DNA of 64,000 bases, from the NCBI GenBank assembly GCA_942159475.1, contig OW804098.1, forward strand, positions 4,626,383 through 4,690,382, given 5' to 3'. The stretch is from Sthenelais limicola (taxonomy: Eukaryota; Annelida; Polychaeta; Phyllodocida; Sigalionidae). A program made the position numbers and the translations under genes. Shown in pieces: positions 12,280 to 22,262 of the stretch (its first letter is position 1; each line of letters begins with the position of its first letter). The notes beneath the pieces are model-generated. The model worked only from the letters and a program-made list of their open reading frames with translations, did no database searches and was not told the DNA's origin.

Positions 12280-12840
12280 AAGGAAGCCAGCTCATTCCTT
12301 CGTCCAAGCCCAGCAAATCACAAGTTCCTACAATACCGCTGCATGGTGGCATTCAGACGTGCCCCAAATTGCAGAGACCTAATGGTCCACTCCGCATTTC
12401 CCAAGAATAACAAATTCAGCAACAGTCGTCCTTGCATGAGAACAAGCTGCAATATGTGCGAGCATGTAATCACGACTCGTAAAATAATGTCCACATCAAC
12501 CAAGAAAAACTTCAACATCAATGGACACAATACCTGTGATACAGTAAACACGGTCTACTGTATCACATGCCCTCTCTCCACCTGCCGCAAACAGTACATA
12601 GGAGAGACTGGACGAAATGTCCGTGAGAGAATCAAGGAACATCTCGCAGACATCAAATACAGACGCCGGGACAAACCGGTGGCCAAACACTACAATGACC
12701 ACGACTTACAATCCCGTGACTTAATCGTCACAATCATAGACTCAACACCCTGCAACACCAACGACCGTAAGCGCCTGGAAGAAGCATGGATCATCATGCT
12801 AGACACCATGGCTCCGAACGGCTTAAATCTACAACTATAA
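12280..12840 (+). CDS. GIY-YIG endonuclease fragment of a Penelope-like element
   Basis: This 186-residue open frame starts at the element's truncated 5' end. The GIY-YIG domain is clear: VYCITCPLSTCRKQYIGETG followed by the arginine of RERIKEH, and a C-terminal EEAWIIMLDTMAPNGLN with the metal-binding glutamate. A cysteine cluster upstream (CMRTSCNMC) fits the zinc-binding part seen before GIY-YIG domains in Penelope-like proteins. In the family this domain nicks target DNA for target-primed reverse transcription. The reverse transcriptase that should precede it is absent, so this is a dead fragment. The first available ATG is at 12343, but the frame is open from 12280. Confidence 0.85.
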   Translation, partial: KEASSFLRPSPANHKFLQYRCMVAFRRAPNCRDLMVHSAFPKNNKFSNSRPCMRTSCNMCEHVITTRKIMSTSTKKNFNINGHNTCDTVNTVYCITCPLSTCRKQYIGETGRNVRERIKEHLADIKYRRRDKPVAKHYNDHDLQSRDLIVTIIDSTPCNTNDRKRLEEAWIIMLDTMAPNGLNLQL

Positions 12841-13061
12841 CCAGTGGCGGGAAACAACGCACACACAAGAGTAACATGAACCGCTCCCTGAGAGAGCCAC
12901 GCCCATGACAACCATTGCCCTAGATCCGCGTTCCTAGCAACGAGCGCTGATTGGCTGCCGCACCGGAAGGAGCCGGCATCGAACAATGCTTCAAATCACA
13001 ACAACAACAACGTACACGCGGCCGGCCTATAAGCTTCCCTAATCATAGTATAGCTTTGAAA

Positions 13062-14207
13062 ATGAATACACACAAGGAGGACACACCTATTCAGTGCCAT
13101 CTGTGCAATGCCTGGATGTCAGGCAGAGGCGGGACTTTGATAAAACACCTGAACAAACAGCATGCGGGACCCTCGGAGAGGGGTAAGTACCCTTGTCCGA
13201 TCTGCCCCAAGCTATTCACACGACGACAAGAGTTTATGTTACACAGTGACCGGGTACATGGAGGAGAAATCCCCCTACCGCACCCTATATTAAACTCAGA
13301 GGCCCCAGCTAAACCAAAAATTCCTGAAGTTGAACTTAAAATCATCAAAACTTTCACCACTGAGAAACCAAAGGCACTGTTCCGTATACTTGAGGGTAAT
13401 AATTCCCCATACGTTGCAGGTACCATCCCACCACCCAGCACGGTGAAACCATCTGTAAAGAAAATACAGCATCCACCATCCTTTCCGATCCTCAGACCAG
13501 AGGAGAGAAAAGCCAAACAAGCCCTCAACAGCCAACCCCTGAGGAACCTTGAGCCTACCTTTGAACACGACCCTACTGTCCGTCGCCAAAGACTACAACA
13601 CGCCCCACCAACACCGGGACAACGAACACCTAGACTAGAAAGCCCACCTCGTCAATCCACACCTCCAAAAAGACCAGCAACACCTGCTACAACAGCCGAG
13701 CAGCCGCCGCCGAAAAAAGCAAAAGTTCTCCCTATGAGACATACCAACTTCTCAGATGCTCTCAGAAATGTGCTACCTATAGAAATATTGACATCACCAA
13801 ACGTTGTTCCCCAGCCGATCCCCAGTACATCGACATATGTACCACCTGAACCAGACCGTAGCAGTACTCCCTGCTTAGATGAACTCTCTACCGAACAGAT
13901 AAGTACTGACCCGCTACCAGGGACACCAATGATTTCCTTATCCTGCTCCAGTGACTCTGACCTCTCAGAAATGGACACTGACCTACTCAAACTACTGAGC
14001 ACCACATCCAAGCCAGAAACCAAGGATCAAGCAAAACCTGTGAAACAAGATAAATCAACAATGACTGTTCCTGACCCCAAGACACGAACCACAGCCAAAC
14101 AGCTGCATATCATCCACCAGCTAATCGAAACAATTGACAATGACTTATCAAATGAATTTAATAACTACTTAATCAAGAAAGGGTATTCATACGACCCTTC
14201 TACTTAA
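13062..14207 (+). CDS. two-zinc-finger ORF of the Penelope-like element
   Basis: The product is 381 residues from ATG 13062; an upstream in-frame ATG at 12951 would add 37 residues. Two C2H2 fingers lie at the N terminus: C12/C15/H29/H34 and C45/C48/H61/H66. The middle is proline/threonine-rich and probably disordered, with a basic PPPKKAKV at about residues 220-227. The C-terminal 40 residues look helical. The ORF lies inside the interval bounded by the 13-bp target duplication, so it belongs to the inserted unit. Finger-bearing accessory proteins of retroelements often bind nucleic acid, and a role as an ORF1-type protein is inferred. I do not recognise a named family. Confidence 0.7.
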   Translation: MNTHKEDTPIQCHLCNAWMSGRGGTLIKHLNKQHAGPSERGKYPCPICPKLFTRRQEFMLHSDRVHGGEIPLPHPILNSEAPAKPKIPEVELKIIKTFTTEKPKALFRILEGNNSPYVAGTIPPPSTVKPSVKKIQHPPSFPILRPEERKAKQALNSQPLRNLEPTFEHDPTVRRQRLQHAPPTPGQRTPRLESPPRQSTPPKRPATPATTAEQPPPKKAKVLPMRHTNFSDALRNVLPIEILTSPNVVPQPIPSTSTYVPPEPDRSSTPCLDELSTEQISTDPLPGTPMISLSCSSDSDLSEMDTDLLKLLSTTSKPETKDQAKPVKQDKSTMTVPDPKTRTTAKQLHIIHQLIETIDNDLSNEFNNYLIKKGYSYDPST

Positions 14208-14476
14208 ATAACAGTATCATCTATCTCAGTGAAAAATCCGAAAAAGCAAAAAGTATCATAATATGGTAACAATAACATCTAATTTCCCATTACCATCACC
14301 AAGATCACGCTTACAACCAGCTATCTAAACTTTCTTTCATATTGTATATGTATAAAAAATTTTTTTGGTGCGGCCACGACTCTGAGTTATTCAGTGCGGG
14401 CAGCACCACGATATTGTACTGACTCACAACTACACCAAAGTGCACTTACGCACCCACTCAACTCATGTTCAAACAC

Positions 14477-14503
14477 CTGATGAAGGGCAATCTTAGCCCG
14501 AAA
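14477..14503 (+). ncRNA. hammerhead-ribozyme-like core in the Penelope-like element
   Basis: The order is CTGATGA, A, a GGGC/GCCC stem with loop AATCTTA, then GAAA. This is the conserved core of a hammerhead ribozyme around stem II. Hammerheads are known in the pLTRs of Penelope-like elements. Stems I and III and a cleavage triplet were not established, so activity is unproven. Confidence 0.65.
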
Positions 14504-14620
14504 GCTAGTGTAATAAAGAATTGAAACCATAAATTAGGGATTTTTTCCTACCCAAAATAACACCACCACTAAGACAACCGGGATACTCGATATAAAAGCG
14601 ACTATCTACCTACCTCGATA

Positions 14621-14633
14621 CATTAAATAACTG
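14621..14633 (+). repeat. target-site duplication of the Penelope-like insert, right
   Basis: CATTAAATAACTG is identical to 12267-12279 and directly follows the last base of the insert. Confidence 0.82.
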
Positions 14634-15529
14634 TTCCAAGGCCTATCCCCCGTTCTCACCCACCTTCCACCCCTGTTCCTCTTCCTCTCTCTCTCTCTCT
14701 CTCTCTCTCTCGCCCCCATCCCTAGTCTCCTCCTCTTGGTCATCCCTTTCTTTCTTTCTTTCCCTCCCTCTATAAACTATTATATATCACTCTTCCTTTC
14801 TCTCACACCTCTCACTTCTGCCCCCGCTGTACCCATCCTATACTCTTTTTCCCTGCCCCGCCCCTGCACCAACATGCACACTTCCTTCCTTCATTCTAAA
14901 TGTCTCTCTTTTCACCCCCCTCCCCGCCCACAAACACACACAATTTCTCTCCCCCACCTTCACACTCCCCGTCACCTTCCCTTCCCCATCCCACTTCCTT
15001 TCCCCCGATATATATCTCTTGATCATCTTTCTCTCTATATATATATATCTATTTCTTATTTATCCCTCTCCCCGCCTTACACTTCTCACTACTCCCTCCC
15101 CCTAACACCCCCGCCTCCTCCTCCTGCCACTCCGTTCATTCAGATTTTTTTATATGAAGCATTGGCCTACAATAGCTAAGTATGACTCTATGAGGGTCGT
15201 AACAGAATAGGCGAAGTATAAGTAAAAAAAAACTCACAAGAGACGTAGGACAAACATCAATTCCAGGTTAAGTTTATTATGATAACACTACTATGGCCAA
15301 GGTTATATTACCGTATAAACTATTTGAATTTAAGCTATCCAAATAAAGCTTTTCCTAACCAGCAAAGAATAGGACTAACATCAACACATGACGAAACAAT
15401 TATGTCACTAGGTTCTAGGGACCCTCGCTTCATGGCTCACCTTCTCGCCTAACTCACACATGATTATTAGAAAGCCTACACATTTCTCACTGACATTTTC
15501 ACAAAAATTACCGTAATTTAATCACACAC

Positions 15530-16007
15530 CTGCAGCAGCTTTAGTATTAATATCGAAGATGGGTCTAGTAGCTATATTGGTGGAAGTATCGAAGTGCCTC
15601 TTTCCCGATAGAACCTTGTTTATGGTGCCACATTTATCGCACTTGATGTAATAAATTGATCCTAAGCCCTGCTTGGTTTCAGTCTGTATGTTTACCAGTT
15701 TGAGTGGATTTCTGCAGGGGAAACACCCCTTAGCAAGACTATTGGCCAAGAACCCAACTTCTACTATTCGTCGGCCCAGTGGCATGGGCATTGTATTACC
15801 GACACCAGCTACTAACGGTAGATTCACATGATGGTCGGGAGGATCGGTGTCACTTTTGCATGGAGTTTCTGTCCCGATCAAGGGAATATCAACAGTAGTT
15901 CTGTCCTTTTCAGTTCTCTTAACCCATTGTTCACGTGTTTTTCTCACTGCCAAGCGTCGTTTGAGTTCTTTCTCCGAAATAAAACTGCCATTTCTCGCTC
16001 GCAACAT
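15530..16007 (-). CDS. transposase-exonuclease, exon 1 (zinc ribbon)
   Basis: Exon 1 encodes 159 residues plus the first base of codon 160. The start is ATG at 16005-16007, followed by LRARNGSFISEKELKRR; the open frame continues upstream across the terminal repeat into flanking DNA but has only a TTG near its beginning. A zinc ribbon is visible as CFPC (95-98) and CDKC (123-126). The GKRHFD and IFDINTKAAAG segments match the N-terminal part of animal Mutator-like transposase proteins. The exon ends GCTGCTGCAG followed by donor GTGTGT, phase 1, which joins in frame to exon 2 (AAAG/GMLHSGLG). The two exons are one gene although they are 3.5 kb apart. Confidence 0.87.
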
Positions 16008-16118
16008 ACTGTTTTGTTGTCTGCGGACGTAGGTTAAAAATGGGGAAAAAGTGCGTTGCAACGGGTAGTGCGTCGCTACGGGTAGTACACACAGCCAGCG
16101 GGAGTGGCGCGGAAGTGA

Positions 16119-16134
16119 ATAGTAGCGTTTGCCT
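16119..16134 (-). repeat. right terminal inverted repeat
   Basis: The minus-strand reading is AGGCAAACGCTACTAT. It lies only about 110 bp upstream of the likely transposase start codon, so the promoter must be in or next to this end. The adjacent stretch (about 16050-16090) has short GC-rich direct repeats based on GGGTAGTGCGTCG. Confidence 0.92.
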
Positions 16135-16138
16135 TTAA
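16135..16138. repeat. right TTAA target-site duplication
   Basis: TTAA directly abuts the right terminal inverted repeat and matches 8009-8012. Confidence 0.88.
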
Positions 16139-19100
16139 AGAGGTTATGCAAGCTTTCTCCCACCTCTTTATACAAGTCAGGGAGTTTTCCCAGCATTTGG
16201 TACTGGTCAGGCAACCCTCAGCTGCAAAAAGAGTTGCCCATCGCATGACATAACTTCAGAATTTGCAGACCTGAAATGATGGGTTTAGAAAGCTCATTTA
16301 AATGAAGTAGTCCAGTCGACACTTGAGAACAATCAGACAGGTATATACAAAGACTTATTATTCAATGAATTATACGGTAGACAAATGTATATTTTCAGAC
16401 TTGTTTAGAAAATTAATTTAAATACCACTGGAATTGTTATTTACAGTCAAACTACTTTGGATATGAATAACCTCATATTTACAGGCTTTATATATCAATA
16501 CCTTATGATTTGTATTCTATTCTGAAGAGCAGATTTCTGGTGTTTTGCAACCTGCTCTGTGCACTGTTCACAACCGGACTCATCTCGACTAAATTCATAC
16601 TCATCCTGCCAGTCATCTGGAGCAAAAACATTTAAAACATTAGTATTTACAGTCATGAGGGGAATTGTGATGGGGAAAAAAGTATGGATTTAAGGCTCAG
16701 TTATATGAGGGCAATTGTATAGGATTTTAGAGAACTCTCAGGGAAATGACTACTGGGGTCGAGCTCAAACATCAGGATAAATCATAAATTACGTTAGAAA
16801 TCTGAGTTCTGAGTTCAAACCCCCCAACTTAAAAAAACAAAAAAAATTGGGCATACCTCATAACCCTTGGACCCATACTATGGAACAGCATCTCTATTAA
16901 ATGGTATTGAATTGTATAACCTGAAAGATGTCAGGACATCTAAAGAGATCACATGTTAAAGGAATAGATGAAGCCTGAGTCACCTCCTTCCTACTTTATC
17001 AAAATATTAAAACTGTGCTACTAACGGGTATTTGTTAGTCAGACAATGGAGCCCCCACCATCATCTCTCCTCATTCCCTCTTCCACCATCTTTTTTTTAA
17101 AACCTGCTAGTAACTCAGTACCCATATTACCATACCACTTGGGACTGGTCTGGTCGTCGATGAACAAAATTTACATACAATAACATTTTAATAAAGTGAT
17201 ATTTCTGATGTGTCAAGGGAAAAAATAGGACTTATTATCAAAATACTATAGTAAACATTAGGTTTTGATTTACAGTTTGAAAATCTACAGACATAATACA
17301 TGATATCCAATTTAACAACAGATAAGTTAATATCCCTTGAGGACACTCCTCATCTCTACCCTGAGTAATACTACCTGGGACAACCATATTTTGAGTCTGG
17401 AGTACTATAAATATATGATAAGTTGCCCGGCGGGCAACTGGCCCAAACCAAACTAATTTATTTCCATGGTATCTCGATGCTATTAATATAGCTACTCTTC
17501 TCTTCCATCAGTTATATTTTCGAACATGTTTGCACAATATTTAAGAGATATTCAAGGTCTAAAAATGGGAACTTCACTACAGAACTTCAATTATTTTTGC
17601 TCTCTGATATCACTGCCACTGGTTTTTCAGGTCCTGGGGGATCACCCCATATTTTAGCATATATATTTAATAGTTGTTTGAATGAGTTTTCGCATATGAT
17701 TACAGTCGGTCATGTTATTGTTCACACAGACATAGCTTCTTAAGTTTTGTGATAGCAGGGTGTAGCCCCCAGTCGTCTCAGTCAATAGGAATAGTCTTAG
17801 CTATGATCTAGTTCTGAATAAATAAACGCATCCAGTGGGGGTTGGAAAATTAACATTATAGGTCGAAAGGGCTGAAATATCATCACATGGCTTTGAATCC
17901 TGTTGGAATCTTTTAATTGGCCTTGAAAAGTTCGGGGATTCTCAGTTTCTTACAGAGGGAAAATACTTGAATGCTCTTGAATGAATCCTTGAATGGCGAG
18001 TGGGCCTAACTAAAGCTGTATAAATTTAAGAAAAGTTCAGAACCAAAACCCAAAATAATTTCTGGTAAAGTGTTCGTGATTTTAAGATTATCATCATGAT
18101 CGATTTTATGTTTGAAAAGCATCATGCTGACCAAGCATTTAAGCAATAACAACATTTTGCATCAGTTTCACAACATGGTCCCTGAAGAAAACGTACATAT
18201 GCAGGCCTACACTCGGCCCACACACAGCTACTGCTATAGTAGACACTTGAATTACAGTGGTATTAAAAGTGAATTACAGAGGTACCTCGAATCGGCAAAA
18301 ACGGAATTACAGTGGTACTATGGATTTTGTTCAAACACCGATTATGAACACCGATTACGTATGGCCGAAAAACAACTCTGCCTACGGTCTCGTTGTTTTC
18401 GGCCATACCGGTACTCGGAGAATAGGCCTATAGTCTCCCTCATACGCGATACTATGCTGTTCTTGCTATAATATGCTATTTATGAGAAGGAATACTTACA
18501 CACATTCTTTTGCGTCCACTGATTAATATGACGGTGAACTGCGATGTCAGAAACATGGCAGATATGGCGAGTTTTTGTTATGTGTTGGAGACGGTTTGGT
18601 AATCAACAAAAATGGCTGCCTTGTTTGTAGAAGGTGCCGTCAGCAATCTGCCACCAGAGGTCAGTCGCAGCGTGGTAGCAAAGCGCATCGTAACGTTAGC
18701 CTAGCCTACAGATAGGTCCTACCATATTTCCTGGAATCAACATATGAGTAATTCTCCCACACGGACAGCATTTGATTTCAAGAGGTCAATTTTTAAGAAA
18801 AAATAAAATCCGTTGAATCTCTACAATATTTGGCGCACATATAGAAGGGAATATAAGCATTATGCAGACGAAGTTTGGGAAGGCTGTAGCCTACAAATAG
18901 ACCTACCGGTAGCCTACTTCAATTCCTACACCTAGCCTATGTTCAGAAACATATTTTTGCCTATTATTTATTTGCCTTATTTCGCCCATATTAAACCAGA
19001 TTTATCAAATAATTTGATATAACTTTGAGGTAAAATATCCAGTAATTATGCCAGCAATATTAAATGACAAAGTCACAGCCCGGGGTCACAGCTAGGGAAT

Positions 19101-21340
19101 CAATTTAATGTTGGCCGCCATTATAGGTTGCAGCCAAATTTAAATTATCCGTTTTATTTCTATACAATTACTCTGTTGGATTAGGAGGATCTCTTTAGGC
19201 CTATTTCTAAAAAATAACTCATAGCCTAACGGCGACACTGGCCTAACGGCGACGCTATAACAATAAAAGCCATCACCCAGGCAACATCCTACAGTTGCAC
19301 TTGATCAAAGAAATACGGTAGCCTTGCTGCCTGCCTGAAAGATGTACCGGAAGACGTCAAATTTGTGACGCAATTAATTCAGAGCAGCCGGTGTCACTCT
19401 TAACATTTGACTTTGTATGAAAACACATATTTCTGTGACTGACACAGTGATCTTGGAACGCATTATTTTCAAATATAAGCAGGCCTAGGCTATTTCATAT
19501 TTAGCCTAAATGAGAGCAAATAATATTTATGTGTATTAAGCCACAAGAATAGGAGTGACAACAGTGTTCCTGTATGTAGATCTTGTAACCCTGAATAGCC
19601 CTATATCTACCCTTTAATAGGCAGATGTATTACTTCAATATTCTTATAAGCTAAATCAAATGTCAAGTAGGACATAAATTGATGTACATCTCCACCCTAT
19701 TACCTCTATATCAGGCCTACCATTGTATTTAGGCCTACCCGTTTCGTTAGCAAGACAGATCATTATTTTCTAACTGGCCATTTAGACACAGTTAATTGGT
19801 CGTCAAACAAACAATCAAATCAAAATATTTGTCTGATGCTAGTAGCCTATGACTAGCCCCTTATATACTAGCATTTAGCTTGTTTGGGATTCTATTTAAG
19901 GTATCCACAAAGCCCATTGCCTTATAAGCAACAGAAACCACATGTGTCCAATGTGTAGCTTCTTTATACTTATAGCTTCTTTATACTCACCCCGAGGTGT
20001 GATAACAAGAACTGACTTTCTAAATTGAAATTGAAACGAGCTAATGAAATAAGCTCAGAAATATATGAATAAAGAATTAAGCACTATAACAATTATCATT
20101 TTGAAATAGAGTTCTAATTCCGGCCCTATTTTGTTATCATATATATCTAGGCCTATCTTAATTCAAACAGTAATGATTGTATGATCAGGCTATTGGGAAT
20201 CAAAAGGGTTTGGTTTGTTTAAACAATATAAAAAAATAAAATTGATAATTCCCTGTAACCCAATCACTTCAGTGGGCATTGCAATCAATGTTATAGGCTA
20301 TTATGATATATGTACATGTGACAACAGTCTACCGGTGCTGTTCTAATGCGCGCTTAGCGCAGTAAGATAGCGCTGTTTTGGTGCGCGTTATGTCTCACCA
20401 TTGTTTGCATGTTATATCGCAGAGCGACGCTAAATATAGCGGCCGCAGGTGTCCAGAACGGGTAGCAAGGCAAGGTGTGACAGCACCAGGACAGCGAATC
20501 TCGCTGTCTGAGTGCCAGTTCGCACCGACAGCGCGGTTTCGGCGTAACATATTGCAGTATGTGTGTCCATTGGGTACTGGTGCATTACTCATCACCAATA
20601 GGTTAAAACAATGATATCTGTAATATGTCTATTAATGTTGGCATGTTCACATTTAATATCCAATAATTGAAGATGTAACCACTGTAATCAGATTATAGTT
20701 CAGGGTAGGACGAAAAATCGGTCGAAAGATCGAGATCACACTGTGATATTTTTTGAAAAAATAGGTAGGTGTAGCACCTACAGCCCTACCATGGGCAAGG
20801 TGCAATACTCCTCACCACAGTCCCAGGCTCATAATAAACCAAACAATTGGACCAAAAAGTTCCTAGACTCCTGGATTCGAATCCGAATTCGGTAAAAAGG
20901 GAGACTTTCTGACTGGTTCTTACGTTATGGTCATTGAGCAACAATAAGCTGAATGGTACTTAACATGAAAGCAGGAAAATAGGCTAAGGTTAGAGTGTGG
21001 GAGAGCACAAGTAAGCCTTTATCAACTCATTTAATATTTTACATTAGAAATGTTTTAAATCCTTTCTTGAGGTACATGAATATGCATCCCTCGGTAGATC
21101 ATTCCCAAGAAGTGGCAGTAGGTAATAAATACATCTCCTTACCCTCAGTGTGTGGTGGAGGCTCATTATTACACCCTTGTGCTGTTGCTTCCTATACCTT
21201 CAGCATTGTATATGTCACACTTGGTCAAAGTGGTGCATAACATGTGAGTTATGTCACCCTGGGGACATACAACAAGTAGGTCCGCCCAAAACGTAAATTA
21301 CTTCTTTTATTTTTAATTATTTATATTTTTTATTTATTAA
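16139..21340. other. no gene seen beside the transposon
   Basis: The stretch is AT-rich single-copy-like sequence with chance ORFs. The largest (18112-18471, 119 residues) contains a hairpin (arms 18359-18376 and 18392-18408, GTATGGCCGAAAA type) and has no recognisable domain. A CpG-rich patch lies at 20341-20560. A repeat fragment at about 21150-21330 shares its sequence with 35800-35990. Confidence 0.55.
18359..18408. repeat. hairpin with 17-bp arms
   Basis: GTATGGCCGAAAAACAAC and GTTGTTTTCGGCCATAC are inverted copies with a one-base length difference, separated by about 15 bases. No role is evident. Confidence 0.6.
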
Positions 21341-21353
21341 TGGGGTGTAATAA

Positions 21354-21493
21354 ATATGGAACAAAGCTTGGGTGAAGTCTGTACACTTGTTAGTGACCTC
21401 GGGAGCACAGAAGATCTCGGGCTAACGCCCTCTAACTTCCCGCGCTCCCTCGGTCAATAACAAGTGTACAGACATCCCCCTTGCTAGGTTCCA
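21354..21493. repeat. foldback element, copy 1
   Basis: The ends are inverted copies (ATGGAAC ... GTTCCAT), with an inner inverted repeat GTACACTTGTTAGTGACC/GGTCAATAACAAGTGTAC around a GAAGATCTCGGG centre. A second, left-truncated copy lies at 37736-37853. Confidence 0.7.
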
Positions 21494-21611
21494 TCTATGT
21501 ATCTGCTCTTTATCATGAGATCTGAGGTTTAATATTCTCTTATCACTGAAGGAAGTGTTTCCCGCTTAGATTGACTGTTCTGGCATATGATGTTTTCTAC
21601 TAATTCTTAGA

Positions 21612-22262
21612 TTTTGAGGTTAGGAGCAAGAGGCTTTCCCTCAGTTTGGAGGGACTCTCTCAGGTCTGAGCCCTCAGTTTGGAGGGACTCTCTCAACTCT
21701 GAGCCCTCAGTTTGGAGGGACTCTCTCAACTCTGAGCCTAGACTGGTGAGGCTTGCCCTCAGTTTGGAGGACGGTCGCAACTCTGAGCCTAGACTGGTGA
21801 GGCTTTCCCTCAGCTTGGAGGGACTCTCTCAACTCTGAGCCTAGACTGGTAAATATATTCCTCAGTTTGGAGGGACTCTCCCAACTCTGAGCCTAGACTG
21901 GTGAGGCTTTCCCTCAGTTTGGAGGACTCCCTCAACTCTAAGCCTAGTCTGGTGAGGCTTTCCCTCAGTTTGGAGGGAGTCTCTCAACTCTGAGCCTAGT
22001 CTGGTGAGGCTTTCCCTCAGTTTGGAGGGACTGTCTCAACTCTGAGCCTAGACTAGTGAGGCTTTCCATCAGTTTAAAGGGACTGTCTCAACTCTGAGCC
22101 TAGACTAGTGAGGCTTTCCCTCAGTTTGAAGGGACTCTCTCATCTCTGAGCCTAGACTAGTGAGGCTTTCCCTCAGTTTGAAGGGACTGTCTCAACTCTG
22201 AGCCTAGACTGGTGAGGCTTTCCCTCAGTTTGGAGGGACTCTCTCAACTCTGAGCCTAGACT
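21612..22262. repeat. 52-bp minisatellite, about 12 copies
   Basis: The unit includes GTGAGGCTTTCCCTCAGTTT, GGAGGGACTCTCTC and AACTCTGAGCCTAGACTG. Copies vary by a few bases and some are shortened. The open frame at its start is a by-product of the repeat. Confidence 0.9.

Larger units (their letters stand above)
12280..14620 (+). mobile_element. 5'-truncated Penelope-like element nested in the transposon
   Basis: The insert is 2341 bp and is flanked by 13-bp direct repeats CATTAAATAACTG at 12267-12279 and 14621-14633, taken as the target-site duplication. In order it holds the C-terminal GIY-YIG endonuclease part of a Penelope-like protein (12280-12840), a second ORF with two C2H2 zinc fingers (13062-14207), and a hammerhead-like core (14477-14503) near the 3' end. 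The reverse transcriptase is missing, so the copy is truncated and cannot move by itself. Penelope-like elements often have terminal tandem parts (pLTRs) with hammerhead motifs. The segment after the endonuclease may be such a pLTR carrying the start of the next unit. It lies antisense to the transposase gene. Confidence 0.82.
11981..15529 (-). other. intron of the transposase gene, containing a retroelement
   Basis: The 3549-bp intron has a GTGTGT donor at the 15529 end and a TATTAACAG acceptor at the 11981 end. Removing the Penelope-like insertion and one copy of its target duplication leaves about 1.2 kb. The rest includes a CT-rich stretch at about 14640-15130 with a (CT)n run at 14689-14711; the long open frame there is low complexity, not a gene. 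Confidence 0.85.
8013..16134 (-). mobile_element. complete TTAA DNA transposon encoding a transposase-exonuclease
   Basis: The ends are perfect 16-bp inverted repeats: AGGCAAACGCTACTAT at 8013-8028 and its reverse complement at 16119-16134. TTAA lies immediately outside both ends. Inside is one two-exon minus-strand gene (exon 1 15530-16007, exon 2 9696-11980). About 1.7 kb of non-coding sequence with tandem subterminal repeats sits on the far side. A TTAA target duplication is known for Kolobok and piggyBac elements. The encoded protein has a Mutator-like (PF20700-type) core, so a Kolobok-like placement is the closest I can infer. All parts look intact, so the element may be recent and autonomous apart from a Penelope-like insertion in its intron. 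Confidence 0.92.

Noticed and set aside
12318..12986. Minus-strand ORFs opposite the GIY-YIG frame
   Set aside because: Shadows; the plus-strand frame carries the endonuclease motif.
13091..14023. Minus-strand ORFs opposite the zinc-finger ORF
   Set aside because: Shadows of 13062-14207, which has two recognisable C2H2 fingers.
16008..16214. N-terminal extension of transposase exon 1 beyond ATG 16007
   Set aside because: The frame is open but crosses the terminal inverted repeat into flanking DNA and begins at a TTG, so it is unlikely to be translated as part of the transposase.
18112..18471. 119-codon ORF
   Set aside because: No domain, includes a hairpin repeat, and no splice or promoter support.
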